Shown: positions 26,303 to 34,569 of the stretch, piece by piece
Position numbering within the stretch: the first letter of the stretch is position 1
How the letters are laid out: each line of letters starts with the position of its first letter
Assembly (NCBI RefSeq): GCF_006542355.1
Contig: NZ_CP038141.1
Coordinates: 1,804,001-1,868,000, forward strand
Length of the DNA: 64,000 nucleotides
Source of the DNA: Swingsia samuiensis
GTDB lineage: Bacteria; Pseudomonadota; Alphaproteobacteria; Acetobacterales; Acetobacteraceae
Direction of reading: 5' to 3'
Translations under genes and position numbers: made by a program
The notes under the pieces: model-generated
What the model was told of the DNA's origin: nothing
What the model saw: only the letters and a program-made list of their open reading frames with translations
Databases searched by the model: none

Positions 26303-27021
26303 TTGTGTACTGATCCTATATGGAAACCAAGTCTGTGAAGATTACGAGCAATTATATCGTGGTTTTCCGGGTTTAATTCGTCCTTCGACATGAGATAGAG
26401 GGAGGGGGGAACAGTTAGCCGAGGGGTTACTTCATGAAGCGCTAGTTTTTTCAGCTCTCGTTGAAGGGCTTGTGATTCATTAATGGCGCGTTGATGAGCC
26501 CGCTCAGCCAACTCAGCATATTTTTTGGCATATTCAGCAGAACGAGCGCGAGCAGCAGAATTGGGTGCACTATAAGATTCTTGCTGTGCTCGTGTTGCAT
26601 TTTGCTCTGCTCTCTTCATTACGTTTTGAGCCGACTTAGTAGCAGTTTGAGAGGCGTTTATTATCTCAGGTACATCTTGGGCTATTTTATAGATACCAAG
26701 AGCAGCATCAGGGATGGATGCTAGGATTGCTGTCCAACGAAGAAGAGCAGTTCTTTGCTTGAATGTTTCAGCATCTTCTTCATCCCCTGAGACTTCAAGT
26801 GCCCAAGCACCTCCATCTGTGAGAAGTAAAATAGCAGCTCCTATGGTTGCCACGATAGCGAGCCAGCCAGACGCAGCGGTTATTACTCCAATAGATAAAC
26901 CGACAGCAACTACGTCTAGAGCAACTCCTATTGTGTCATTTTCATCGTCATTAAATGCTCGTTTAATGACTGGGATAGAGGTGATACTTTTTGTCAAAGC
27001 ATTGCCAAGTTCCATATCCAT
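26299..27021 (-). CDS. Effector-like protein with hydrophobic core and helical tail (N-terminally interrupted)
   Basis: The intact frame from ATG 27021 encodes 240 residues. A glycine/alanine-rich hydrophobic region spans about 31-69 (IGVALDVVAVGLSIGV, then GWLAIVATIGAAILLL), and a second lies at about 92-113. An Ala/Gln/Arg-rich amphipathic helix follows at about 123-193, then a short basic C-terminal domain ending LHRLGFHIGSVHK. The frame continues upstream to another ATG but is cut by a TAA, so this ORF may be the remnant or restart product of a longer gene. The layout recalls membrane-inserting effectors of type VI or polymorphic toxin systems. No known domain is recognised and the function is inferred from context only. 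Confidence 0.5.
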   Translation of the reverse strand: MDMELGNALTKSITSIPVIKRAFNDDENDTIGVALDVVAVGLSIGVITAASGWLAIVATIGAAILLLTDGGAWALEVSGDEEDAETFKQRTALLRWTAILASIPDAALGIYKIAQDVPEIINASQTATKSAQNVMKRAEQNATRAQQESYSAPNSAARARSAEYAKKYAELAERAHQRAINESQALQRELKKLALHEVTPRLTVPPSLYLMSKDELNPENHDIIARNLHRLGFHIGSVHK

Positions 27022-27348
27022 TTCACCGCGGATTCTTGATGTCTCTACTTCATCATCGATAATTTCTTGGATCCAGCCTTTTATTTTTCCCCAAAATGTG
27101 GGGTGGATAGGAGGAGTCGGTTTTGATGGAGTAGGAATGGGTTTCCATTCAACAATGACGGTTTCCCCAAAGCCGGCTCCATCGAAAAGAGGAGACCTTA
27201 AAACGCAGAGATTATCACCATTAGCCCAAGTTATTCCGACTGACCGATCTAGGGCGCTATCAATAAATTGGCTAAGTTTGGTTGTGGCAATTTGTTAAGT
27301 TTGAAAAGGTCCCCAAAGAGGGGAGTTGGATAAAGGGGGTTCTGCCAT
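27022..27348 (-). pseudogene. Upstream part of the effector-like gene, broken by an in-frame TAA
   Basis: From ATG 27348 the minus strand reads MAEPPLSNSPLWGPFQT and then TAA (27297-27295). The same frame stays open for 91 more codons and runs straight into the ATG at 27021. These codons read like protein: DSALDRSVGITWANGDN, SPLFDGAGFGE, VEWKPIPTPSKP with a Pro-rich linker, and FWGKIKGWIQEIIDDE. No ATG, GTG or TTG occurs between the TAA and 27021, so no ordinary start exists there. A single base change of codon 18 would restore a 349-residue protein. Recent nonsense mutation, sequencing error or readthrough are all possible. Confidence 0.6.
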
Positions 27349-27494
27349 TGATTGCTGCTTTATAAATAATGTATTTAGAGAAGTAATAATGCATAATTTG
27401 TGATAAATGGAATGCGATCAGGGATAAAATATATGTGATTGCGAATTATTATTTCTTTAATAAAAGTACGTCATATAGAAAAGGTTAGATTGAA

Positions 27495-28871
27495 ATGAAT
27501 GAGATTATTTGTCCGCATTGTAAAAAAGCATTTAAGGTAGATGAAACAGGTTATGCGGATATTTTAAAACAAGTCCGAGATCATGATTTTAACGAGCAAT
27601 TGCAAGAACGGCTTCGTGTGGCTGAAAAAGACAAAGAACAGGCGGTAGAACTTGCGCGTGTTCAAACAACAGCTGCTAAAGATGTAGTGATACAGGAGTT
27701 AAAAAATAAACTTCAGTCAGAGGAAAGTGAACGAAAATTTGCGCTGGCAGAAGCTTTGGGAGGGCTTGAGAAACAGCGTGATGCATTAAAAAATGAACTT
27801 GATCGTGTTAAACATGAACATCAAAATACGGCTCAATTAGCGGCGATGAACTTAGAGAATGCTTTGCAGAAAGCAGGTGCCGTTAAAGATGCAGAAATAC
27901 AGGATTTGAAGGCAAAGTTGGATGCCAGTAAGGCTTCTCAAGAATTAGCACTAGTTAAAGCCGTACAACCAATTGAGAAAGAGCGGGACGCCCTGAAAAC
28001 GAGCCTGCAAAAAGTAGAGTTTGAGAAATCTCTTTCTGAAAATGCACTGAAAGAAAGATACGAGCTTCAGATTAAAGATCGGGATGACGCAATCGAACGG
28101 TTGAGAGATATGAAAGCGCGTTTATCGACCAAAATGGTCGGAGAAACTCTCGAGCAGCATTGTGAGATCGAATTTAATCGCATTCGTGCAACGGCATTTC
28201 CACGGGCGTATTTTGAAAAAGATAATAATGCACGCAGTGGGAGTAAGGGAGATTATATTTTTCGGGATATGGACGAGAATGAGACTGAAATCGTCTCGAT
28301 TATGTTTGAAATGAAGAATGAAAGTGATCAGACGGCTACGAAGAAAAAGAATGAAGATTTCTTTAAAGAATTAGATAAAGATCGCGACGAGAAGAAGTGC
28401 GAATATGCGGTTCTTGTATCATTATTAGAACCAGAGAATGATTTATATAACTCTGGGATTGTTGATGTGTCTCACCGTTACTCAAAAATGTATGTCATTA
28501 GACCGCAGTTTTTTATCCCGATGATTACGTTGTTACGGAATGCTTCTATTAAATCACTAGAATACAAAACCGAACTTGCTTTAATGAGAAAGCAAAATGT
28601 TGATATTACTGATTTTGAGAAGAAGCTGGATGAATTTAAAGGTGCTTTTTCAAAGAATTATGATCTGGCTTCACGGCGGTTCCAGTCGGCTATTGAGGAA
28701 ATTGATAAGTCGATTAATCATCTACAAAAAACAAAGGATGCTTTATTAGGAGCCGATAGAAACTTACGCCTTGCGAATGATAAAGCGCAGGATGTAACAA
28801 TCAAAAAATTGACCCGAGGGAATAAAACAATGGCGGATAAGTTTTCTGATTTAAAGAAAAGAGATTTTTAA
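27495..28871 (+). CDS. DUF2130 family protein, nuclease-like
   Basis: A 458-residue cytosolic protein. An N-terminal CPHC (6-9) looks like half a zinc ribbon. A long coiled coil follows (about 25-210). The C-terminal DUF2130 domain (about 215-390) contains a likely PD-(D/E)XK nuclease core: E226 (CEIEFNRI), D253 (KGDYIF) and E272-x-K274 (MFEMKNE). A C-terminal coiled coil ends the protein. The biological role of DUF2130 proteins is not established; the fold suggests DNA cleavage or repair. The gene is transcribed away from the effector-like cassette and ends at a hairpin shared with the next gene. Confidence 0.82.
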   Translation: MNEIICPHCKKAFKVDETGYADILKQVRDHDFNEQLQERLRVAEKDKEQAVELARVQTTAAKDVVIQELKNKLQSEESERKFALAEALGGLEKQRDALKNELDRVKHEHQNTAQLAAMNLENALQKAGAVKDAEIQDLKAKLDASKASQELALVKAVQPIEKERDALKTSLQKVEFEKSLSENALKERYELQIKDRDDAIERLRDMKARLSTKMVGETLEQHCEIEFNRIRATAFPRAYFEKDNNARSGSKGDYIFRDMDENETEIVSIMFEMKNESDQTATKKKNEDFFKELDKDRDEKKCEYAVLVSLLEPENDLYNSGIVDVSHRYSKMYVIRPQFFIPMITLLRNASIKSLEYKTELALMRKQNVDITDFEKKLDEFKGAFSKNYDLASRRFQSAIEEIDKSINHLQKTKDALLGADRNLRLANDKAQDVTIKKLTRGNKTMADKFSDLKKRDF

Positions 28872-28877
28872 CGAAGT

Positions 28878-28902
28878 ATGACCCGCTGGTGAAGCGGGTC
28901 AT
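28878..28902. terminator. Hairpin between converging genes
   Basis: ATGACCCGCT (28878-28887) and AGCGGGTCAT (28893-28902) form a perfect 10-bp stem with a five-base loop. It lies seven bases after the DUF2130 stop and eight bases beyond the end of the convergent CHRD gene, so it can serve both. Neither side has a strong T tract. Confidence 0.65.
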
Positions 28903-28909
28903 AAAGACG

Positions 28910-29338
28910 TTATTTTGTAGAAATTGGAGTAAGTTGGGCGCGTGCTTCACCGGTCGTGTAACGTGAAGTGTGCAGGTTGATATAGCTTTTGCCAGAGATG
29001 ACTATTTTTTGTTGGTCTGGTGTCAGGTGCACGGTTCCATCCATATGGCGCCTAAAAGGGCCGGGGAGCGGGGAGATGACTTTTCCATCAATATTGGCTT
29101 CAGCGGGGCCGTGCAAATGAGCTGTGGTGATAGGACCAGATAAACCTTCGGCTTTTATGTTATACATCAAAGTGTTTTGGTCGGTATCTAATGTTGCAAA
29201 AACAGAGCCTGAAACAGGTGTCGTTGCATTATGTTCTGTTTTAAAGGGACCAAAAAGCTGGACGGTCTCAGCAGAAGCATAAAAAGGAACTGCTGCAAAA
29301 CTTGCAATAAGAATTGTAGAAAATAAACGACTTAGCAT
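28910..29338 (-). CDS. Secreted CHRD-domain protein
   Basis: A 142-residue exported protein. The signal peptide ends near residue 23 (FYASA-ETV). The mature part is a single CHRD domain, recognised from TAHLHGPAEANIDGKV (about 75-90), a central strand pair, and the C-terminal SYINLHTSRYTTGEARAQL, the most conserved segment of the family. CHRD domains form immunoglobulin-like folds; bacterial members are periplasmic or secreted and their role is largely unknown. It is convergent with the DUF2130 gene. Confidence 0.85.
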   Translation of the reverse strand: MLSRLFSTILIASFAAVPFYASAETVQLFGPFKTEHNATTPVSGSVFATLDTDQNTLMYNIKAEGLSGPITTAHLHGPAEANIDGKVISPLPGPFRRHMDGTVHLTPDQQKIVISGKSYINLHTSRYTTGEARAQLTPISTK

Positions 29339-29373
29339 GGCATATGGCCTAATTTATATGTGACATAGAAACA

Positions 29374-29946
29374 TTATGTTTCTAGTTCAGTATTCCAATA
29401 AAGGTAATCGCGCCAACTTTCATGTAAATAATGCGGAGGAAAGGTTTTTCCATTCTCTTGTAGGCGCCGGCTACTCGGACAAATCGGTTTTTGCCGAGGG
29501 AACATTTTTATTTCTTGAGGCAGCTTAGAGCCTTTTAACAGGTTACAAGGGCTGCATGCTGTGACGACATTGTCCCAAGTTGTTTTGCCTCCTTTAGAAC
29601 GCGGAATAACATGGTCGAATGTCAGTTCCTGTGTCGGGAAGTGATCATTGCAATATTGGCACGTAAAATTATCACGAAGGAAAACATTAAAACGTGTGAA
29701 AGCAGGCTTTCGAGAGGTTGGAACATAGTCTTTTAAGGCAATAACACTTGGAAGCCTCATGTTGAGACTTGGAGAGTGAACCGTTGCGTCTTCATATTCA
29801 GAAAGAACAGAAACGCGATCGAGAAAAACGGCTTTAATAGCTTCCTGCCAAGACCATACAGAAAGAGGAAAGTAGGATAAGGGCCGAAAATCGGCATTAA
29901 GGACAAGAGCCGGAAAATGCTGACTATTGGCTGACACCACGCGCAT
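29374..29946 (-). CDS. HNH endonuclease
   Basis: A cytosolic HNH-family nuclease of about 190 residues. The N-terminal ALVLNADFRPLSYFPLS and VWSWQEAIKAVFLDRV blocks are typical of a widespread alphaproteobacterial HNH family. The HNH core has a CQYC zinc pair, LTFDHVIPRSKGG with the general-base histidine, WDNVVTAC with the Asn, and CSPCN as the second zinc pair. I place the start at ATG 29946 or GTG 29940 (AAAAGG fits the GTG best). An in-frame ATG at 30054 adds 36 residues that look non-coding. The role is unknown; many relatives are chromosomal housekeeping genes and not restriction enzymes. Confidence 0.85.
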   Translation of the reverse strand: MRVVSANSQHFPALVLNADFRPLSYFPLSVWSWQEAIKAVFLDRVSVLSEYEDATVHSPSLNMRLPSVIALKDYVPTSRKPAFTRFNVFLRDNFTCQYCNDHFPTQELTFDHVIPRSKGGKTTWDNVVTACSPCNLLKGSKLPQEIKMFPRQKPICPSSRRLQENGKTFPPHYLHESWRDYLYWNTELET

Positions 29947-30109
29947 CCTTTTAATAAGGACGACACATATTTGCTCGGTGTAAAACAGTAGACCGAAAAA
30001 CAGTGTCGTCGGCTTCTCTGCTGTGAGTATTTCAGTAAAATACGTTCTCGGCAAGATGGATTACAAGGGGTGAGGCTCCTTAAAGGCGTAGCTCTTTGAT
30101 ATGCCTTAA

Positions 30110-30138
30110 CAAAAAAGGAGAGCTAATGAGCTCTCCTT
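30110..30138 (-). terminator. Terminator of the argH-lptM operon
   Basis: AAGGAGAGCT (30115-30124) and AGCTCTCCTT (30129-30138) form a 10-bp stem with a four-base loop. On the minus strand the stem runs into a stretch of T. It lies about 12 bases past the lptM stop. Confidence 0.88.
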
Positions 30139-30149
30139 AGAATGTTTGG

Positions 30150-30287
30150 CTATTGTGCTGGGTAGTTACGTGGGTAAATAACTTCAGAAGCCGGGCCCGC
30201 TGGCTCGGGTGCGTTCTTTTTTCCGCAAGCGCTGAGAGATAGACCAAGGCTTGTTAAGGCTAAACTAACAAGTAAAAGCTTTTTCAT
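30150..30287 (-). CDS. lptM: Small lipoprotein LptM (YifL-like)
   Basis: A 45-residue lipoprotein. The signal peptide MKKLLLVSLALTSLGLSLSAC ends in the lipobox LSAC (Cys21). The mature peptide is only 25 residues: CGKKNAPEPAGPASEV, then IYPRNYPAQ. The CGKKG-like start, Pro-rich core and YPRxYPA end match the short LptM/YifL family, which assists maturation of the LptD-LptE lipopolysaccharide translocon in enterobacteria. The ATG lies three bases after the argH stop, the usual location of this gene in alphaproteobacteria, and the operon ends at a terminator right after it. Confidence 0.88.
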   Translation of the reverse strand: MKKLLLVSLALTSLGLSLSACGKKNAPEPAGPASEVIYPRNYPAQ

Positions 30288-30290
30288 AAA

Positions 30291-31736
30291 TTATCCTAAC
30301 TTTTCGAGCCATGCTTGTGCTTGGTGTTGAACGTTTTTCGGAGCTGTTCCACCAAAGCTGGTGCGAGAGGCTAATGAAGATTCAACCGTTAATACATCAA
30401 AAATGCCAGCATGAATATTTGGTTCAACATCCTGCATTTCTTGTAACGAAAGGTCTGCTAGATCGCATTTCTTTTTCTCTGCTAAGCCGACAAGTCGCCC
30501 TGTGACGTGGTGAGCTGTACGGAAAGGAACGCGGAGTTCTCTGACCAGCCAATCGGCTAAGTCGGTTGCTGTGGAGAAGCCCATTCCTGCGACTTCACGC
30601 ATGCGTGCTTCGTTTGGCTTTAAATCGCGGATCATCCCATCCATTGCGGCTAGGGAGAGTGTCATGGCCTCTGTTGCATCAAAAACAGGCTCTTTATCTT
30701 CTTGGCTGTCTTTCGCATATGCAAGCGGAAGGCCCTTCATAACTGTTATCAGGGCGGTGAAGTCACCAAGGATACGCCCAATTTTTGCACGAACCAGTTC
30801 TGCCGCATCTGGATTGCGTTTTTGAGGCATAATGGAAGAGCCAGTCGTGAACGCATCAGAAAGTGTGATAAAGCCAAAAGGAGCCGAGGCCCACATCACA
30901 ATTTCTTCTGATAAACGTGATAGATGCATGGCTTGCAAGGACAGAGCAGAAAGAAACTCTAAGGCGAAGTCCCGGTCTGAAACAGAATCCAGAGAATTGG
31001 CGGTTGGGCGATCAAAGCCGAGTTCTGTTGCTGTCATCTTACGATCTATAGGAAAAGATGTTCCTGCAAGAGCCGCAGAACCTAATGGGCATTCATTCAA
31101 TCGTTGGCGTGCATCATGTAACCGGGTGCTATCACGAGAGAGCATTTCAACGTAAGCAAGTAGGTGGTGCCCGAACGTAACGGGTTGAGCTACTTGCAAA
31201 TGTGTGAACCCAGGCATTGGTGTTGCGTGATATTCCAAAGCGCGGGTAGCAAGGCTACGCATCAAAGCTGAGGTTTGGTCTAACAACCCGTCAATGGCAT
31301 CACGAACCCATAGGCGAAAATCAGTAGCAACCTGATCATTGCGGGATCTGGCGGTGTGAAGGCGTTTTCCAGCTTCTCCAATACGCTCGGAAAGACGCGC
31401 TTCGATATTCATGTGGATATCTTCAAGCGCGGGTGAGAAAGTAAAATCACCATTAATAATTTCTTGCGCAATGTCACTGAGTCCCTGCTGAATTTCAGCA
31501 AGTTCTGTTTCATTTAAAAGGCCAACTTTATGAAGCATGGCAGCATGCGCGAGAGAGCCTTTAATGTCTTGCCGCCATAAAATTTTATCGAAACCAACGG
31601 ACGCATTAATTTCCGTCATAATGGCTGCAGGGCCAGAAGCGAACCGTCCTCCCCATTGAGGATTGGCTGTATTGGCATCAAAGTTTGGAGAAAGAGCAAT
31701 TTCGTTTTCGACAGGAGCGTTTTTCATGATAACCAT
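30291..31736 (-). CDS. argH: Argininosuccinate lyase
   Basis: A 481-residue enzyme of the fumarase/aspartase superfamily that splits argininosuccinate into arginine and fumarate. The opening [10 protein letters not shown], the [18 protein letters not shown] motif, [15 protein letters not shown] (conserved His), and the superfamily signature [16 protein letters not shown] with the catalytic serine loop are all present. ATG codons at 31736 and 31727 are both possible starts. It is divergent from the thioredoxin-like gene, whose ATG is only 6-15 bases away, and is followed by lptM. Confidence 0.95.
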   Translation of the reverse strand: MVIMKNAPVENEIALSPNFDANTANPQWGGRFASGPAAIMTEINASVGFDKILWRQDIKGSLAHAAMLHKVGLLNETELAEIQQGLSDIAQEIINGDFTFSPALEDIHMNIEARLSERIGEAGKRLHTARSRNDQVATDFRLWVRDAIDGLLDQTSALMRSLATRALEYHATPMPGFTHLQVAQPVTFGHHLLAYVEMLSRDSTRLHDARQRLNECPLGSAALAGTSFPIDRKMTATELGFDRPTANSLDSVSDRDFALEFLSALSLQAMHLSRLSEEIVMWASAPFGFITLSDAFTTGSSIMPQKRNPDAAELVRAKIGRILGDFTALITVMKGLPLAYAKDSQEDKEPVFDATEAMTLSLAAMDGMIRDLKPNEARMREVAGMGFSTATDLADWLVRELRVPFRTAHHVTGRLVGLAEKKKCDLADLSLQEMQDVEPNIHAGIFDVLTVESSLASRTSFGGTAPKNVQHQAQAWLEKLG

Positions 31737-31742
31737 AATAGG

Positions 31743-32315
31743 ATGAAACAGAAGCAGATCGACCGGCGAGCTTTTCTTATTGGAGGGGCAAGCCTAGCCG
31801 CAGCGGCGCCGCTATGCAATTCCGCACATGCGGATGATAGTCAACCCAAGTCTATTTTATCTGCATTGCAGTTCAATTCGCCTTTTGTGCCTTCGTTTGA
31901 CTTGGCTGTTCAAAATATAAAGGGGGAGCAAAAATTGCTATCCTCTTGGCAAGGTAAACCTTTAATTTTGCATGCATGGGCGACATGGTGTGCTCCATGT
32001 AAAAAGGAATTACCCGCTTTGGATGGCTTTATCGCCAAGTGGGGAAGTGTTTGCCCTGTGCTGCCTATTGCTTTAGCGAGTCACGATTCTCAAAAAGTAT
32101 CAGAGTTTTTGAACAGAGAGGGGCTTTCCCATATTGGATCATGGACTGCTGATTGGCAGAAACTTGGCCAATGGGCGAAGGTGAGTGAGGTTAGTTTGCC
32201 AACGACCTTCCTTGTTGATGCGAAGGGGGCTATCCGGTCATCCTTTCCGGGTGATATTAATTGGGGAGTTCCAGATGCTGGAGAGCAGATTCATCAGGTT
32301 TTGAGGCAGCTCTAA
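31743..32315 (+). CDS. TlpA-like thiol:disulfide oxidoreductase
   Basis: A 190-residue exported thioredoxin-fold protein. The N-terminus [17 protein letters not shown] has a twin arginine followed by a hydrophobic core, consistent with Tat or Sec export. The active site is WATWCAPC (Cys83 and Cys86), followed by [10 protein letters not shown]; the cis-proline is in [10 protein letters not shown]. Such proteins reduce periplasmic disulfides, often for cytochrome c maturation. I reject the longer frame from 31656, because it would run antisense through the argH start. The divergent tlpA-like/argH arrangement is common in alphaproteobacteria. Confidence 0.85.
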   Translation: MKQKQIDRRAFLIGGASLAAAAPLCNSAHADDSQPKSILSALQFNSPFVPSFDLAVQNIKGEQKLLSSWQGKPLILHAWATWCAPCKKELPALDGFIAKWGSVCPVLPIALASHDSQKVSEFLNREGLSHIGSWTADWQKLGQWAKVSEVSLPTTFLVDAKGAIRSSFPGDINWGVPDAGEQIHQVLRQL

Positions 32316-32369
32316 GGTGTAAATTTAAATATTATTAAAGAATTTTTTCGTGATGAGATGAAGGTTTTT

Positions 32370-33137
32370 ATGTCGAATACATTACTGAGTTCTATTGATC
32401 CTGCACCCTATTTGATGTTTCCCGAAAGGAAACCCTCTCCGTTTGTATTAGTAAGCGACCATGCGGGGCGAAAAGTCCCTGAAAAATTAGGTGATTTAGG
32501 TGTCGGTAAAGAAGATTGGGACCGGCATATAGCATGGGATATTGGCATTGGTGAGGTTGGTCAGCTTCTGCATAAAGCTCTTGGCTCCGTATTGATTGAG
32601 CAGGTTTATTCACGGTTGGTCATCGATTGTAATCGAGCGCCAGGTCATAAAACTTCAATCCCGCATGTGAGCGATGAAACGGCTGTTCCAGGGAATATTC
32701 ATGCACCTGAAACATGCCGTCAGATGCGAGAGAAAGAGATTTTGCACCCTTATCATGATGTGATTGAAGAAGTGTTGTCGCAGCGTGGTCAAAAGCCAAC
32801 AGCCTTAATTGCTTTGCATAGCTTTACCCCTCAATTTGGTGGTAAGAAAAGGCCATGGGATATAGGGATTTTACATAATCGAGATAAAAGAATGTCTCAG
32901 ATTATGCTCAATCTTTTGCGTGAAGACCCTGAGTTATGTGTGGGGGATAATGAGCCGTATGTTTTGACGGATACAAGCGATTATACCGTTCCATATCATG
33001 CGGAAACGAAGGGGTTACCTTATTTGGAAATTGAAATCCGTCAGGATCTTATTGGAGATAAGGCTGGGCAGCATTTATGGGCAGAGCGTTTAGCCTACTT
33101 GTTGCCAATGGTTTGGGAGAGAATGGCTCATGATTGA
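32370..33137 (+). CDS. N-formylglutamate amidohydrolase family protein
   Basis: A 255-residue hydrolase of the N-formylglutamate amidohydrolase family (HutG-like). The family blocks FVLVSDHAGRKVPEKLG (near 26-42) with the first metal His, HIAWDIGIGEV, VIDCNRAPG, and ALHSFTPQFGGKKRPWDIG are present, as is a C-terminal YLEIEIRQDLI carrying the conserved Glu. The ATG at 32370 is preferred to that at 32358, because GAAGG lies five bases before it. No histidine degradation genes are nearby, so the true substrate may differ. The stop overlaps the aroE start by eight bases. Confidence 0.82.
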   Translation: MSNTLLSSIDPAPYLMFPERKPSPFVLVSDHAGRKVPEKLGDLGVGKEDWDRHIAWDIGIGEVGQLLHKALGSVLIEQVYSRLVIDCNRAPGHKTSIPHVSDETAVPGNIHAPETCRQMREKEILHPYHDVIEEVLSQRGQKPTALIALHSFTPQFGGKKRPWDIGILHNRDKRMSQIMLNLLREDPELCVGDNEPYVLTDTSDYTVPYHAETKGLPYLEIEIRQDLIGDKAGQHLWAERLAYLLPMVWERMAHD

Positions 33138-33960
33138 TGGACGTACAAAACTGGCGGGCGTGATGGGGTGGCCGGTGGGGCATTCTCGATCTCCTATGCT
33201 TCATAATTACTGGTGTCGTATTAATGGAGTGAACGGAGCGTATCTGCCTCTTCCCACTCAACCAGAGCATTTTAGCGCTGCGTTGAAAGGGTTGATGGCT
33301 GCTGGCTTTAGGGGGGTGAATGTTACAATCCCACATAAAGAAGCCGCGATGCGTTTATGTGATGATTTGACAGATACTGCTAAGCGGGCAGGCGCTGTGA
33401 ACACGGTTTTTTTTGAGAATGGGCGTATTATTGGAGAATGTACGGATGGAACGGGGTTTTGTGAGAATTTAATTGCACACGGTGTAAAAATTCAGGGCCG
33501 AGTGATGATCTTGGGAGCGGGCGGTGCAGCGCGTGCTGTGGCAGCGGCCTTGTTGGACCGAGGGTGTGAGGTTGTCATAGCGAATAGAACGCTAGAGCGT
33601 GCCGAGGCCCTGACTGCTGCCATGCAGGGTGGAGAGGCTGTATCATGGTATGATTGGCCTGCGCTGTTGAGTGGGTGCTCGCTTTTGGTGAACGCAACGT
33701 CTTTAGGAATGGAAGGGGGATCAGAGTTTGATTGGTTGCCTTTGTTAAGTCAGGCAGGTCCCCATCTTTGTGTTGCAGATATTGTGTATACTCCTCGGGA
33801 GACACCGTTCCTGATGGCGGCTCAAAGTAAGAGATTAAAAACAGTCGATGGATTAGGGATGTTGATTTATCAGGCGCGTGTTGGTTTTCGCGTTTGGTTT
33901 GGTGTTGAGCCGAAAGTTGACGAGGACACTTTTGAGCTTCTAGCTGCGAGCTTACGTTAA
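33130..33960 (+). CDS. aroE: Shikimate dehydrogenase
   Basis: A 276-residue NADPH-dependent enzyme that reduces 3-dehydroshikimate to shikimate. The substrate-binding GHSRSPMLHNYW, the catalytic lysine in NVTIPHKEAAM, the nucleotide-binding GAGGAARAVAAAL and the NRT motif (ANRTLERAE) all match AroE. NATSLGM and the GLGMLIYQA C-terminal block complete it. It overlaps the upstream amidohydrolase by eight bases and is followed after three bases by coaE, a conserved alphaproteobacterial cluster. Confidence 0.95.
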   Translation: MIDGRTKLAGVMGWPVGHSRSPMLHNYWCRINGVNGAYLPLPTQPEHFSAALKGLMAAGFRGVNVTIPHKEAAMRLCDDLTDTAKRAGAVNTVFFENGRIIGECTDGTGFCENLIAHGVKIQGRVMILGAGGAARAVAAALLDRGCEVVIANRTLERAEALTAAMQGGEAVSWYDWPALLSGCSLLVNATSLGMEGGSEFDWLPLLSQAGPHLCVADIVYTPRETPFLMAAQSKRLKTVDGLGMLIYQARVGFRVWFGVEPKVDEDTFELLAASLR

Positions 33961-33963
33961 GAG

Positions 33964-34569
33964 ATGCAGGTTATTGGTCTGACAGGCGGGATGGCAGCAG
34001 GGAAAAGTACAGTTGCATCGTTGTTTCGTCAGGCACATATCCCTGTATTTGATGCGGATGCTGTTGTTCGAAAGTTACAGGGGCCAAGGGGTAGGGCCTT
34101 TCCGTTTATTGCGCAGCATTTTCCCAAAGCGGTTAAAAACAATCAACTTGATCGAACCGTTTTGAGAGAAGAAGTTTTGTCTCGTCCTGAGGCGCTTGGG
34201 ATACTGGAGAAAATAATTCACCCTTTAGTCCGTCAAGAACGTGAGTTATTTTTAAGACGTTGTCGCGCAAGAGGAAAACGAGAATGTGTGTTGGATATTC
34301 CATTACTAATGGAAATAAATGCAGATCAGGAATGTGATTGGGTTGTTGTTGTGGAAGCGCCATATTCTACGCGTTTGGCGCGTATTCGACAGCGGGGTAA
34401 AGGCAATGTACGGATGTCGGAAAAGCAGGCTCAGGGTTTTTTGAAGCGACAAATGTCTGATGAGGAACGCCGCCGTCGGGCTGATTTTGTGATTAAAACA
34501 GGATTATCAAAAGCGAATACGGTAAAACAGGTTGCTCGCTTTTTGCATCATATACGAGAGATAGCATGA
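33964..34569 (+). CDS. coaE: Dephospho-CoA kinase
   Basis: A 201-residue P-loop kinase catalysing the last step of coenzyme A synthesis. The P-loop is GLTGGMAAGKST (5-16), followed by DADAVVRKLQGP; the core has HPLVRQERELF, VLDIPLLMEI and a lid region with RIRQRGKG. The length matches the bacterial enzyme. The stop overlaps the dnaQ start as ATGA (34566-34569). Confidence 0.94.
   Translation: MQVIGLTGGMAAGKSTVASLFRQAHIPVFDADAVVRKLQGPRGRAFPFIAQHFPKAVKNNQLDRTVLREEVLSRPEALGILEKIIHPLVRQERELFLRRCRARGKRECVLDIPLLMEINADQECDWVVVVEAPYSTRLARIRQRGKGNVRMSEKQAQGFLKRQMSDEERRRRADFVIKTGLSKANTVKQVARFLHHIREIA

Noticed and set aside
26714-27298. 194-residue open frame on the plus strand over the effector-like gene
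   Set aside because: Ser/Ala/Thr-rich low-complexity translation typical of a shadow frame. The minus-strand frame has hydrophobic segments, a linker and coupling to downstream genes.
31656-31742. Extended N-terminus for the TlpA-like protein
   Set aside because: These codons are antisense to the start of argH and precede a perfect signal peptide beginning at 31743.
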